This document shows positions 45,085-54,042 of a DNA stretch of 64,000 nucleotides, one piece after another. Made by a program: the position numbers and the translations under genes. The notes below the pieces were generated by a model. That model ran no database searches. It saw nothing but the letters and a program-made list of their open reading frames with translations, and was not told the origin of the DNA. Origin of the DNA: Bacteroidota bacterium (lineage in GTDB: Bacteria; Bacteroidota; Bacteroidia; Chitinophagales; Chitinophagaceae); NCBI GenBank assembly GCA_005882315.1, contig VBAR01000003.1, positions 440,907 to 504,906 of the forward strand, given 5' to 3'. How positions within the stretch are numbered: position 1 is the first letter of the stretch; each line of letters begins with the position of its first letter.

Positions 45085-45969
45085 TTAACCCGGGTATTTT
45101 AGCAACTTTGTTCCTGTTATTTCAATAGGCTTATCATCCTTAATTATAACTTTTACTTTGGCACCTCCACCACTGAGTAATTCAAATTTCGCTTTAACGT
45201 AATCAATAGCTCCTGCAAAACTATTATCGCCTTTATAATCCATTGCCTCCATTATCTGTCCATTTATTTTTGCAAAAAGCTGGTCACCGTCTTTATAAAA
45301 TTCGATCATCGATTTATCACTCATTTCATACAACCCTTCAATTTTTTTGAAAGCTGTTGCTTCAAGTATGTATTCTTCTTTCAGATAAACATCAAACTTT
45401 ACTACTTTCTCATTCTTTGTATTCTTTGTCATGTCCAAAATCCGATTCAATGCTGATGGATCTTTTGCACTTATATCTCCAGCAATATGTTTATCACCTT
45501 TGAAATAAACTTGTGTTACCAGGTCTTGTACACCAGCAGCAGAAATCCTCAGGTGAATATGAGCAGGTCTGATAAGCGTTGGTCCTGCTGCATAAGGCAC
45601 AGGATAGATACTTTTGAAATTATATTTTCCATCAGCACCGGTTTTAAAAGAAGAACGATAAACATAATCATCCGAAGTGTTATCATAAACGCCATTCTCA
45701 TCACAATGCCATATTTCTACTAATGCACCTTTTAGCACCTTGCCATCTTTTCCGAAAACGGTACCACTAAAATGCATTATCTCTCCTTTAGTTCCAGCTT
45801 GTACAAGATCAGTTTTAAAAGGAGCACCGGGTCTGTAGAATGGTCCGAGAATATCTGTTGTGGTTGGATCGACGCCTACATAGGATTGGCCATTCCATTT
45901 TATTTTTCCAAATACTCCAACGCTTAATGCGATCAAAGTTGAGTCTTCAATAAATTTTCTGCGTTTCAT
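45085..45969 (-). CDS. Intradiol ring-cleavage dioxygenase-like protein with C-terminal beta domain
   Basis: A 294-residue protein with a signal-like N-terminus (KRRKF, possible Tat). The dioxygenase domain (about 30-190) shows GALVEIWHCDENGVYDN, YRSSFKTGADGKYNF and the H-x-H iron ligands in RPAHIHLRIS. Residues 215-294 form a separate beta domain (LYEMSDKSMIEFYKDGDQLFAKINGQ) like the DUF3471 tails of serine hydrolases. Catechol-like substrates are expected for the family; export suggests a different role. Operon with the methyltransferase. Confidence 0.82.
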   Translation of the reverse strand: MKRRKFIEDSTLIALSVGVFGKIKWNGQSYVGVDPTTTDILGPFYRPGAPFKTDLVQAGTKGEIMHFSGTVFGKDGKVLKGALVEIWHCDENGVYDNTSDDYVYRSSFKTGADGKYNFKSIYPVPYAAGPTLIRPAHIHLRISAAGVQDLVTQVYFKGDKHIAGDISAKDPSALNRILDMTKNTKNEKVVKFDVYLKEEYILEATAFKKIEGLYEMSDKSMIEFYKDGDQLFAKINGQIMEAMDYKGDNSFAGAIDYVKAKFELLSGGGAKVKVIIKDDKPIEITGTKLLKYPG

Positions 45970-46211
45970 TTTTAGTGTTTTAGGTGGTTGTGATGAGGAA
46001 ATAAGTAAACATTAAGGTAAAGAAAAGAAATCAGCTCTGTCTGTTTATTGTAAAAAAAAAGCTACAACCAGGTATGAAAGCCCTCTGGAATAATTTTTGT
46101 CACTTTTTATAAGTGAAACGTAAGTGGAAATCGAATACCTACTTTGAGGTTAGTGAGTAAGAAACAAATGTTGAAACTTACTTAAATAGTAATATTGGAA
46201 CGGGAAAAACC

Positions 46212-46233
46212 GAAGGCCCTTTACAGGGCCTTC
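46212..46233. terminator. Bidirectional terminator downstream of topA
   Basis: GAAGGCCCT at 46212-46220 pairs perfectly with AGGGCCTTC at 46225-46233; T-runs occur on both strands. Confidence 0.85.
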
Positions 46234-46260
46234 ACTTTTTTATGAATGATCATTTATAGT

Positions 46261-48834
46261 TTATTTTTTCTTTGCAGCTTTTTTCTTTACAGGAGTTGTA
46301 GCTTTCTTCGCAGCTGCCTTAGATGCCTTCTTCTTGCCAAAAGCATTCGGGTCGATAGATAGTATAAGACTCTTTACATCATCAATACTCATTGCCTTTA
46401 GTTCATCGGCCGTGTATTTACTTTGATCCACTTTACGTGGCAGCTTTATCTGTTTCTTCTTCAGCTTGATGATTGGCCCCCATCTTGCATTTTCTACAGA
46501 GATCTTTTCATCGGGCCAGTTATGTATGTAGCGGTTTTCTTCTTTCTTTAGTTTTGCATCTACCAGTTCTTTTATATCAGCATCACTCAGGTTATCGTGA
46601 TTATACCGGCGGGGCACATTAATGAACATGCCTTCGTATTTAATGTAAGGGCCAAATCTTCCTTTGCCTTTTGTTACCGGCTTATCATTATATTGTGCAA
46701 TCGGTGCATCAGCGATCTGCTTTAGTTTGATAAAACCAACTGCTCTTTCAAAATCCACTTCCTGTAAATTAGTTCCCTTCGGAATAGAAACATACTCATC
46801 ACCCCATTTTGCATAAGGACCATAAGGACCGACACCTACTGATACATCCTTCTCTTCATATTGTCCCAGTACGCCCTGTATTGAAAACAACTTCATCGCT
46901 TCTTCAAACGTGATCGTTTCAATACTCATCCCATTGGGTATTTTAGCAAACTTTGGTTTCTCTGTTTCATCTGCTTCACCGATCTGGATCATCGGTCCAT
47001 AGCGGCCCATTCTTGCTACCACTCTCTTTCCTGATTCGGGATCCATTCCCAATTCTCTTTCACCATGTGCCCGTTCTGCTGTTTCAATGGTCTTATCTAC
47101 ATCTTTTTTAAAAGGCAGATAAAACTCATCGATCATCTTGTTCCATTTTATTTTTCCTTCGGCTACTTCATCAAACTCTTCTTCAATTCTTGCTGTAAAA
47201 CCATAATCCATGATATCATCAAAATACTGTTTCAAAAAATCAGTAACTACCAATCCCAGGTCAGTAGGAAACAGCTTCGATTTTTCGGCGCCGGTGTTTT
47301 CACTTTCCGTCACCATATTCACTTTATCATTCTTCAACAGAAATACACGGTAATCTCTTTTCACACCTTCTTTCTCCCGCTTCTCTACATACTCTCTTTT
47401 CTGAATAGTAGAAATAGTAGGCGCATATGTAGATGGACGGCCAATACCCAGCTCTTCTAATTTTTTTACCAGCGATGCTTCGGTATATCTTGGTGCAGGA
47501 CGACTGAAACGTTCAGTTGCTTTCATTTCAATAAAAGGCAATTGCTGTCCTACATTGAGTGGTGGCAACATTCCTTCCTGTTCATCTTCTGCCAGGTCAT
47601 CTTCATCACGATCTTCACGATATACTTTTAAGAATCCATCAAACTTCAATACTTCACCTGCTGCAGTCAGTTCTTCTTTATTGGTTGAGATCTCAATTTT
47701 CGCAGTTGTCTTTTCTGTTTCTGCATCAGCCATCTGGCAGGCCATTGTTCTTTTCCAGATCAGGTCATAGAGTTTTTTACAATCAAAATCCTCTATGGTT
47801 GTATTCTCCATATAAGTAGGACGAATAGCTTCATGCGCCTCTTGTGCACTTTCATTTTTGTTTTTGAACTTGCGGAACTGGTGATATTCTTCACCGTACA
47901 TGCTTTTGATCGTATTGGTCAGATCACCGAGTGCAGTATTACTCAGGCTCACACTATCTGTTCGCATATAAGTTATCTTACCGCTTTCATACAGTTTTTG
48001 TGCAAGCAACATGGTACGACTTACGCTATATCCTAATTTTCTTGATGCTTCCTGTTGTAATGTTGAAGTAGTAAATGGGGGAGCAGGTGATTTTTTTCCG
48101 GGCCTTACTGTTACATCCACCACTTTATAATCAGCGCCGGCGCATGATTTCAAAAACTGCTCTGCATCCTCAGCCGTATTTTGTTTTTTTGCTTCAGCAG
48201 AAAAATTAACCGGCCTGTCAGACATATCCTTGGCAGTAAACACTCCTTCGATCTTAAAAGTACTGGTAGCACTAAATGCATTGATCTCTCTTTCCCGTTC
48301 AGCGATCAATCGAACAGCAACACTTTGCACACGGCCTGCACTCAGGTTATTCCGCATACTTATCTTTCTCCATAAAACAGGACTTAATTCAAAGCCAACA
48401 ATTCTGTCGAGTACACGACGAGCTTGTTGCGCCATTACCAGGTTCATATCAACTGTCCGGGGATTTCCAACCGCAGCTAAAATTGCAGGCTTGGTGATTT
48501 CATGAAAGACGATCCGCTTTGTTTTTTTGGGGTCAAGACCGAGTACCTCGCATAAATGCCAGCTTATTGCTTCTCCTTCACGGTCCTCATCCGTTGCCAA
48601 CCACACTTCATTGCTTTTTTTCGCCAAACTCTTTAACTCGTTGACAACCTTCATTTTTTCATCCGGAACTATGTAGGTAGGTTTATATCCTTTTTCAAGA
48701 TCAATGCCCATTCCGGCTTTTTGCAGATCCCGGATATGGCCAAAACAGCTTTTTACCTGAAAATCACTTCCGAGGATCTTTTCAATGGTTTTAGCTTTCG
48801 CAGGGCTCTCAACTATTAATAGGTTTTTCGCCAT
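46261..48834 (-). CDS. topA: DNA topoisomerase I (type IA)
   Basis: An 857-residue enzyme. The Toprim domain (about 3-115) has E9 and the TDEDREGEAI motif. The catalytic tyrosine is Y289 in GKITYMRTDS. The C-terminal third carries four TopoI-type repeats (GRYGPMIQIGE, GPYGPYAKWG, GRFGPYIKYEG, RWGPIIKL) without zinc fingers and ends in a Lys/Ala-rich tail (AAKKATTPVKKKAAKKK) that should bind DNA. It relaxes negative supercoils. The gene is preceded by the conserved leader element shared with ftcD. Confidence 0.97.
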   Translation of the reverse strand: MAKNLLIVESPAKAKTIEKILGSDFQVKSCFGHIRDLQKAGMGIDLEKGYKPTYIVPDEKMKVVNELKSLAKKSNEVWLATDEDREGEAISWHLCEVLGLDPKKTKRIVFHEITKPAILAAVGNPRTVDMNLVMAQQARRVLDRIVGFELSPVLWRKISMRNNLSAGRVQSVAVRLIAEREREINAFSATSTFKIEGVFTAKDMSDRPVNFSAEAKKQNTAEDAEQFLKSCAGADYKVVDVTVRPGKKSPAPPFTTSTLQQEASRKLGYSVSRTMLLAQKLYESGKITYMRTDSVSLSNTALGDLTNTIKSMYGEEYHQFRKFKNKNESAQEAHEAIRPTYMENTTIEDFDCKKLYDLIWKRTMACQMADAETEKTTAKIEISTNKEELTAAGEVLKFDGFLKVYREDRDEDDLAEDEQEGMLPPLNVGQQLPFIEMKATERFSRPAPRYTEASLVKKLEELGIGRPSTYAPTISTIQKREYVEKREKEGVKRDYRVFLLKNDKVNMVTESENTGAEKSKLFPTDLGLVVTDFLKQYFDDIMDYGFTARIEEEFDEVAEGKIKWNKMIDEFYLPFKKDVDKTIETAERAHGERELGMDPESGKRVVARMGRYGPMIQIGEADETEKPKFAKIPNGMSIETITFEEAMKLFSIQGVLGQYEEKDVSVGVGPYGPYAKWGDEYVSIPKGTNLQEVDFERAVGFIKLKQIADAPIAQYNDKPVTKGKGRFGPYIKYEGMFINVPRRYNHDNLSDADIKELVDAKLKKEENRYIHNWPDEKISVENARWGPIIKLKKKQIKLPRKVDQSKYTADELKAMSIDDVKSLILSIDPNAFGKKKASKAAAKKATTPVKKKAAKKK

Positions 48835-48849
48835 AATTGATTTAATAGG

Positions 48850-48906
48850 TTATGTAACCGGCTTTGGTGCATCCATTAGACGCCTGTTGCGTCGCACTCT
48901 TGTACG
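48850..48906 (-). promoter_or_regulatory. Conserved leader element, copy 2 (upstream of topA)
   Basis: The minus-strand sequence matches 23859-23915 at 48 of 57 bases with no gap. It ends 16 bases before the topA ATG. Within it GACGC...GCGTC and GGTTA...TAACC can pair. The rest of 48907-49099 holds no gene. Confidence 0.6.
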
Positions 48907-49099
48907 TTCTGAATTCTATTCAACTTTACCTCACTTTCCTCTAGCTTCTTGCCACTTGCCATATAATATTATATAGCCAAAAACACCTCGCCGATGTGCA
49001 ATGATAATGCAAGAAAGCCGAAATTTTGAAATCTGTTATCCAGCCAACGATGATTTGAGTGTTAATCCAAATTTTTCAATAGCCTGAAAATGAAAGAAA

Positions 49100-49130
49100 A
49101 AAGCCGTCCCGACGCTGTCGGGACGGCTTT
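49100..49130 (-). terminator. Terminator of the M28 peptidase gene
   Basis: A perfect 14-base stem: AAAGCCGTCCCGAC (49100-49113) with GTCGGGACGGCTTT (49117-49130). It lies just after the stop codon at 49136. Confidence 0.9.
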
Positions 49131-49135
49131 TAAAA

Positions 49136-50773
49136 TTATTTTGAAGTAGTGGCTCCAAACAGGTCGCCATCGTTCCATTTCGGTCGTTCGGCTGTCATTG
49201 CAATTGAATAACTGATCAGAAAATTTAATTGTACGTAAGTTTTAGCAGCAGTAAAATTAAATATTCCGCCTTCCAATCCATCGGCAGACTGGTGATAGTA
49301 TTTAGCCCGCCATTCTTTTACAAACGCAACCATATCAAAGCCCGGGATATTTGTTTTGTTACCATATTTAATATGCAGTGCCGGAATTCCATTCATAACA
49401 AAACTATATTGATCGCTGCGTACAAACCGGTTTTCATTTGGCTCCGGGTCTTTCTCCACATCCAGTCCTAGGTAACCTGCAGCAAATTTTACATGATTCA
49501 TTATAGTTGAATGTTCAGCGCCTAAAGGAACTACCGCAAGGAGTGGAGCGATAACGGTTGGCATATCTGTATTTACATCTGCAACGATTGATGATTTCGG
49601 AACCGTAGGATTTGCTGCGAAATAAGAAGAACCGATCAAACCCATTTCTTCACCTGTTACCATTACGATCAAAACAGAACGTTTTGGTTTTGCACCAGAG
49701 GATTTATAAACTCTTGAAATTTCCAGCAATGAAGCTACACCAGAAGCATTATCATGTGCGCCATTATAAATTGAATCACCACCAACTACTCTGCCGATTC
49801 CCACATGATCGAGATGAGCAGAATGAACTACATACTCATTCTTTAAAACTTTGTCAGAGCCGGGAATCATTCCTACTACATTATAACTTTCAAAATCAAT
49901 ATGTGTAGTTTTATAAGAAGCAGAAATGCTATACGGTAGATCGAATGAAGATGGTTTTCCTTTTTTAATATCAGCTAAAACCTGGTCAAGATTTTTTCCT
50001 GAATTAAAAAAAAGACGGGAGAGCATTCCCTTTGTGGTATTCAAAACAATTTTCAAATTACCAACAAACCCGCGGCCATAGACAATTGTCTTATCAGGGT
50101 TCAATGCCACATTCGATTGAAAAGTTGGATTAGGATTATTAGAAGGTCTCCCTGCAAGATTTACCATGATCACTCCCTCAGCACCTTTTGAAAAGGCCGT
50201 TGTCATTTTATTACCAGCATTTGAAAAATGAGCAGTTAATGTAGAGATCAAACCATCCGGTGCACCACTTACTAACACAACAATTTTTCCTTTTACATCA
50301 ATGCCTGCATAATCAGAATAACCGCCGGGTATTTCAACACCGTAGCCAGCAAACACCAATTGCCCGGTTGCCGAAGAACTTTCGCTTAATGGATGCGGTG
50401 CCGGTGTAAAATCTTTCTGGAAAGTCAATGAATCAATATTCCCGTTTTTATCTTTTAATACAGCTACGGCAGAGCTGTTATTCACTATTGATTTGCGGAT
50501 AATGAGTTTTTGAGTATAGCCACCATTATCACCACCGGGCATAATTCCAATTTTTTTGAATTGATCAACCACATAGTCAACGGCAGTTTGATATCCTTCT
50601 GTCCCGGGCAACCGGCCTTTCAGTTTATCATCGGCGAGATAAGCAATATGCGAACGGATCGTATTGGTATCGATCCTGTCCATTGCCTTTTTAATATCTT
50701 TTGAAACTTTTACTTCCTGTGCAAATGAGTTTAATGCAGTAAAACTGCAGATCAGTACTACTAATTTTTTCAT
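49136..50773 (-). CDS. Secreted M28-family peptidase with PA domain
   Basis: A 545-residue protein with a signal peptide (ending NSFAQ). A PA domain (about 130-260) is inserted in the catalytic domain. Zinc ligand motifs are SAHLDHVG, NGAHDNASGVA, TGEEMGLIGS and FYHQSADG. It is a second M28 enzyme of a different subgroup from the one at 41695. It is followed upstream, 18 bases away, by the SGNH hydrolase gene, so the two are likely co-transcribed. Confidence 0.92.
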   Translation of the reverse strand: MKKLVVLICSFTALNSFAQEVKVSKDIKKAMDRIDTNTIRSHIAYLADDKLKGRLPGTEGYQTAVDYVVDQFKKIGIMPGGDNGGYTQKLIIRKSIVNNSSAVAVLKDKNGNIDSLTFQKDFTPAPHPLSESSSATGQLVFAGYGVEIPGGYSDYAGIDVKGKIVVLVSGAPDGLISTLTAHFSNAGNKMTTAFSKGAEGVIMVNLAGRPSNNPNPTFQSNVALNPDKTIVYGRGFVGNLKIVLNTTKGMLSRLFFNSGKNLDQVLADIKKGKPSSFDLPYSISASYKTTHIDFESYNVVGMIPGSDKVLKNEYVVHSAHLDHVGIGRVVGGDSIYNGAHDNASGVASLLEISRVYKSSGAKPKRSVLIVMVTGEEMGLIGSSYFAANPTVPKSSIVADVNTDMPTVIAPLLAVVPLGAEHSTIMNHVKFAAGYLGLDVEKDPEPNENRFVRSDQYSFVMNGIPALHIKYGNKTNIPGFDMVAFVKEWRAKYYHQSADGLEGGIFNFTAAKTYVQLNFLISYSIAMTAERPKWNDGDLFGATTSK

Positions 50774-50791
50774 GCGGGCAAGATAAAATAA

Positions 50792-51478
50792 TTATTGAAC
50801 TGAGGATTTAATTTTATCCGCAAGGTTTACCGCCCATCGCTTATAATCTTTTGCTGATGGATGCAACCCATCTCCGGCAACCAGTGTTGGGTCATTGGCA
50901 ACTTCTCTTGTACCGGAAGTAATATCGATATAGCTTACTTTATATTTTTCAGCAATGGCTTTATTGGCTGCATTATATTCATCAATTTCTTTTGCTATTT
51001 GTTTTCTATCTCTTCCTTCCGCAAATGGCGTAGCTCCCCAATCGGGTATTGATAAAACAAAAACATGAGTGGTATCATTTCCTGCAAATTGTATAGCTTG
51101 CTTCAATAAATTTTCAAATTCAGGTTTATAATTTTCAACTGACCGGCTGCGATATTGATTATTCACACCGATCAATAGTGTTACAAAATCATATTTGGGT
51201 AAAAAATTATGATCGTTGATCGCTGTTTGCAATTCATCTGTTGTCCACCCGGTTTTTGCAATGATCTCCGGCGCCTTGAATTCAATACCTGCATTTCTTA
51301 ATAACTGAATTGTTTGATAAGGAAAATTCTCTTGCAATAAAACCAATTCGCCAATAGTATAAGAGTCGCCGAGTGACAAAATTGTTAAACTATCATTTTT
51401 CATTTGTGCAAACAGTCTTTGAACTGTGAAAATAAAAATAAGCTGTAATAAACAAACTGTGATAAAATTTTTCCTCAT
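50792..51478 (-). CDS. Exported SGNH/GDSL hydrolase
   Basis: A 228-residue protein with a signal peptide (ending RLFAQ). Block I LGDSYTIGE holds the nucleophile Ser, block III is IGVNNQYR, and block V DGLHPSAKDY holds the catalytic Asp and His. Members are esterases, lipases or acyl-polysaccharide deacetylases. It is the upstream partner of the M28 peptidase gene. Confidence 0.9.
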   Translation of the reverse strand: MRKNFITVCLLQLIFIFTVQRLFAQMKNDSLTILSLGDSYTIGELVLLQENFPYQTIQLLRNAGIEFKAPEIIAKTGWTTDELQTAINDHNFLPKYDFVTLLIGVNNQYRSRSVENYKPEFENLLKQAIQFAGNDTTHVFVLSIPDWGATPFAEGRDRKQIAKEIDEYNAANKAIAEKYKVSYIDITSGTREVANDPTLVAGDGLHPSAKDYKRWAVNLADKIKSSVQ

Positions 51479-51551
51479 TTCCTAATATACGAATCAGGCT
51501 TAGTTTCGGTTTTAAGAACTACTTTTAACAGGTATTTCAAATAAAGCTTTT

Positions 51552-52274
51552 ATGAACAGAAAACAATTTCTTTCTGCATCTGGTGTGTTGGCTGCGACAA
51601 GCATTTTGCCTACTAACTCAGTCCTGGCACAGCACTACGATGAAAATGGCCTGGATAAACTCACTGATGCGAATGGGAATTTCCAGCATCTTCCTTTACC
51701 TTATAATAAAAATTTCCTTGAGCCATACATGGATGAGGAAACAGTTTACCTGCATCACACCTTTCATCATGGAGGAGCCGTGAAAGGTGCGAATACTGAT
51801 CTACAAAAAATCCGTAAGGCAATGGATGATAATAATCTTGAAACGGTGGATTACTGGACAAAGAAATTGTCCTATCATTTTTCATCGCATGTACTGCATA
51901 CTATTTTCTGGACCAACCTGACTAATAAGAAAGCAGACCCATCCGGTGAATTAATGAAAAGGATTGAAAAAGATTTCGGCAGTTACGATAAGCTGAAAGG
52001 ATATATATCTGCTACATCAAAAAACGTAGATGGTAATGGTTGGGGTATTCTTGGTTACCAACCTTACTCTGATAAGCTAACCATCCTTCAATGCGAAAAT
52101 CATGAGAAGCTTACACAATGGGGCGTTATTCCTTTATTGGTTGTGGATGTTTGGGAACATGCCTATTATCTTAAATACAAAAACAAGCGAACTGATTTTG
52201 TAGATGCAATGTTGCAGATCATCAACTGGGATAATGTAGCTGATCGATTAAATACTGCACAGAAACTAAGATAG
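51552..52274 (+). CDS. Exported Fe/Mn superoxide dismutase
   Basis: A 240-residue SOD with an N-terminal leader (NRKQFLSASGVLAATSILPTNSVLAQ). Metal ligands are H68 (LHHTFHH), H116 (SSHVLHTIFW), D199 and H203 (DVWEHAYY). It removes superoxide. The leader, which has a weak twin-Arg-like RK pair, would send it to the periplasm; cytosolic SODs lack it. Fe or Mn use cannot be decided. It converges with the alpha/beta hydrolase gene, with no space for a terminator between. Confidence 0.93.
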   Translation: MNRKQFLSASGVLAATSILPTNSVLAQHYDENGLDKLTDANGNFQHLPLPYNKNFLEPYMDEETVYLHHTFHHGGAVKGANTDLQKIRKAMDDNNLETVDYWTKKLSYHFSSHVLHTIFWTNLTNKKADPSGELMKRIEKDFGSYDKLKGYISATSKNVDGNGWGILGYQPYSDKLTILQCENHEKLTQWGVIPLLVVDVWEHAYYLKYKNKRTDFVDAMLQIINWDNVADRLNTAQKLR

Positions 52275-52275
52275 G

Positions 52276-53118
52276 TTATAAAAAATCTATAATTTCTTTA
52301 CTCACTTTATTATCCCGGTAAATACGCCTATGTCCAAGGCCCTTTGTAATTACGAAGCGGACATGTGGATAGTTTTTCTCCTGCACTTTTTTAGCATCTT
52401 TCCATGGAGTCAGGTCATCATCTTCATCATGCACCCATAAAATACTTGCATGTACATGTTCCACTGCGCGGCTTACACTATACCAATCAACCGGTTTCTG
52501 ACGCATTTCAAAAATATAATTTTCGAATTCTGCTCTTACTTTATCATCCAGCTTCATAAATGAAACAAAGAAATCAATAGCAGTTTTAGATTCAGTTGCA
52601 GGTGCTACCAAGACAACTCTGTAATTTTCATCATGTCCAATTTCTTCCAATGCAAGCATGATCGCCAACCCTCCGAAAGAATGTGCCATAAAAGATTCTA
52701 CCGGCCCGTATTGCCTGATGATCTCCAGCACCATCTCTTTATACAATACTGCATTTATTTGTTTGCCTGTGCTGCGCCCATGGGCCGGTGCATCAAAGGC
52801 AAGTACTTCGTATCCTTTTTTTACGAGCGGGACAATGTAGCGGTCAAATTTTGCTACGGTAGAATTAAAACCATGTGCTATCAAAACTTTCCGGTCTCCA
52901 CCTTTATTCCACCGATAACCTTTAACAGTATCACCCTCAATTTTCATTTCCAGTTTTTCAGCTTTATCAAAAATTTTTGGAAAGTATTTTTTGTAGCGTA
53001 GCTGGGGAGTAGAAAATAGTTCAAATGCAAGTTCTGCTGCTTTTCGTTTTGAAACAGCCGACAACAATTTGAATTTGGTACGGTAATACCCGATCGCAAT
53101 CTTTTGTCCCAGGCCCAT
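52276..53118 (-). CDS. Alpha/beta hydrolase
   Basis: A 280-residue cytoplasmic hydrolase. A helical N-terminal stretch (about 1-55) precedes the core. The nucleophile elbow is AHSFGGLA near residue 145 and the catalytic His lies in GLGHRRIYRD near 265; HGFNSTVAKFDRY gives the oxyanion region. Substrate unknown. The promoter has an exact TAAGTTTG box (53151-53144). Confidence 0.87.
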   Translation of the reverse strand: MGLGQKIAIGYYRTKFKLLSAVSKRKAAELAFELFSTPQLRYKKYFPKIFDKAEKLEMKIEGDTVKGYRWNKGGDRKVLIAHGFNSTVAKFDRYIVPLVKKGYEVLAFDAPAHGRSTGKQINAVLYKEMVLEIIRQYGPVESFMAHSFGGLAIMLALEEIGHDENYRVVLVAPATESKTAIDFFVSFMKLDDKVRAEFENYIFEMRQKPVDWYSVSRAVEHVHASILWVHDEDDDLTPWKDAKKVQEKNYPHVRFVITKGLGHRRIYRDNKVSKEIIDFL

Positions 53119-53143
53119 AGTTTTTGAGGGTTGAAATTATTTG

Positions 53144-53151
53144 CAAACTTA
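53144..53151 (-). promoter_or_regulatory. Promoter -7 element of the alpha/beta hydrolase gene
   Basis: TAAGTTTG on the minus strand is an exact TAnnTTTG match, about 25 bases before the start. An AACTTTG box on the plus strand (53169-53175) may serve the divergent gene at 53196. Confidence 0.5.
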
Positions 53152-53195
53152 ATGATAAATAAAGGTGAACTTTGTCCATAGTTTACAAATCACTT

Positions 53196-53957
53196 ATGAA
53201 AATAGTAATTATTGGTTCAGGTAATGTAGCTTCTGTATTAGGAAGAAAATTCAAAGCTGCCGGGCACGAAATAATACAGGTTCTCAGCCGGAATGCAAAA
53301 GCTGCGTCACAGCTTGCCTATGAGTGGGATACGGAAAGCACCAATTATACAAGCGTTGTTAATCCTAATGCTGATGTTTATATCGTTGCGGTAAATGACG
53401 ATGCTATTGAAAAAGTAACAGCAGAAATCAAATTGCCCGGTAAAGTAGTTGCACATACAGCAGCATCTGTTTCAAAAGATGTGTTGAAAAATATTTCTTC
53501 TCACTATGGCGTCTTTTACCCGATACAAAGTCTGCGAAAGGAAATGACTATAATACCAGAGATCCCAATTTTCGTAGAAGCCAGCGATGACAAAGCAAGA
53601 TCAGTCTTGAATCAATTAGCAGAATCCATTTCACCCGGAGAAGTAACAATTGTCAAAGAAGGAGAGAGGGAAAAACTCCATGTAGCAGCTGTACTGGTTA
53701 ATAATTTCACCAATCATCTTTATGCATTGGCAGAAGATTATTGCAAAAAAGAAGGACTTAATTTTAAGGAACTCCTGCCATTGATCGAAGAAACAGTGAA
53801 CCGTTTAAAAGAAAATTCACCTTCACAATCTCAAACAGGACCGGCAAGCCGTAATGATACTGAGACCATCAATAAACACCTTTTATTGCTGGAAAAACAT
53901 CCTCACCTGCAGAAGGTCTATAAATTTATGACCGATAGCATAAGTAATCCGGCATAA
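53196..53957 (+). CDS. DUF2520/Rossmann-fold oxidoreductase-like protein
   Basis: A 253-residue protein from the ATG at 53196 (a TTG at 53172 adds eight residues but overlaps the likely promoter). A Rossmann N-terminal domain (GSGNVASVLGRKFKAAGHEI) binds NAD(P), and the C-terminal helical DUF2520 domain contains HVAAVLVNNFTNHLYALAEDYC. The pair is related to ketopantoate/pyrroline-carboxylate reductases. The reaction is unknown. The NDH-2 gene starts 85 bases downstream with its own promoter. Confidence 0.85.
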   Translation: MKIVIIGSGNVASVLGRKFKAAGHEIIQVLSRNAKAASQLAYEWDTESTNYTSVVNPNADVYIVAVNDDAIEKVTAEIKLPGKVVAHTAASVSKDVLKNISSHYGVFYPIQSLRKEMTIIPEIPIFVEASDDKARSVLNQLAESISPGEVTIVKEGEREKLHVAAVLVNNFTNHLYALAEDYCKKEGLNFKELLPLIEETVNRLKENSPSQSQTGPASRNDTETINKHLLLLEKHPHLQKVYKFMTDSISNPA

Positions 53958-54015
53958 GCACCATTAGAAGTAAAAATATTTTTTATAGTATTTTCAATAT
54001 TTATTGAAAATTGTG

Positions 54016-54023
54016 TAAATTTG
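54016..54023 (+). promoter_or_regulatory. Promoter -7 element of the NDH-2 gene
   Basis: TAAATTTG is an exact match to TAnnTTTG, 19 bases before the ATG at 54043; TTTTC lies at about -33. Confidence 0.6.
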
Positions 54024-54042
54024 TAGTGTAAACACAAACACA

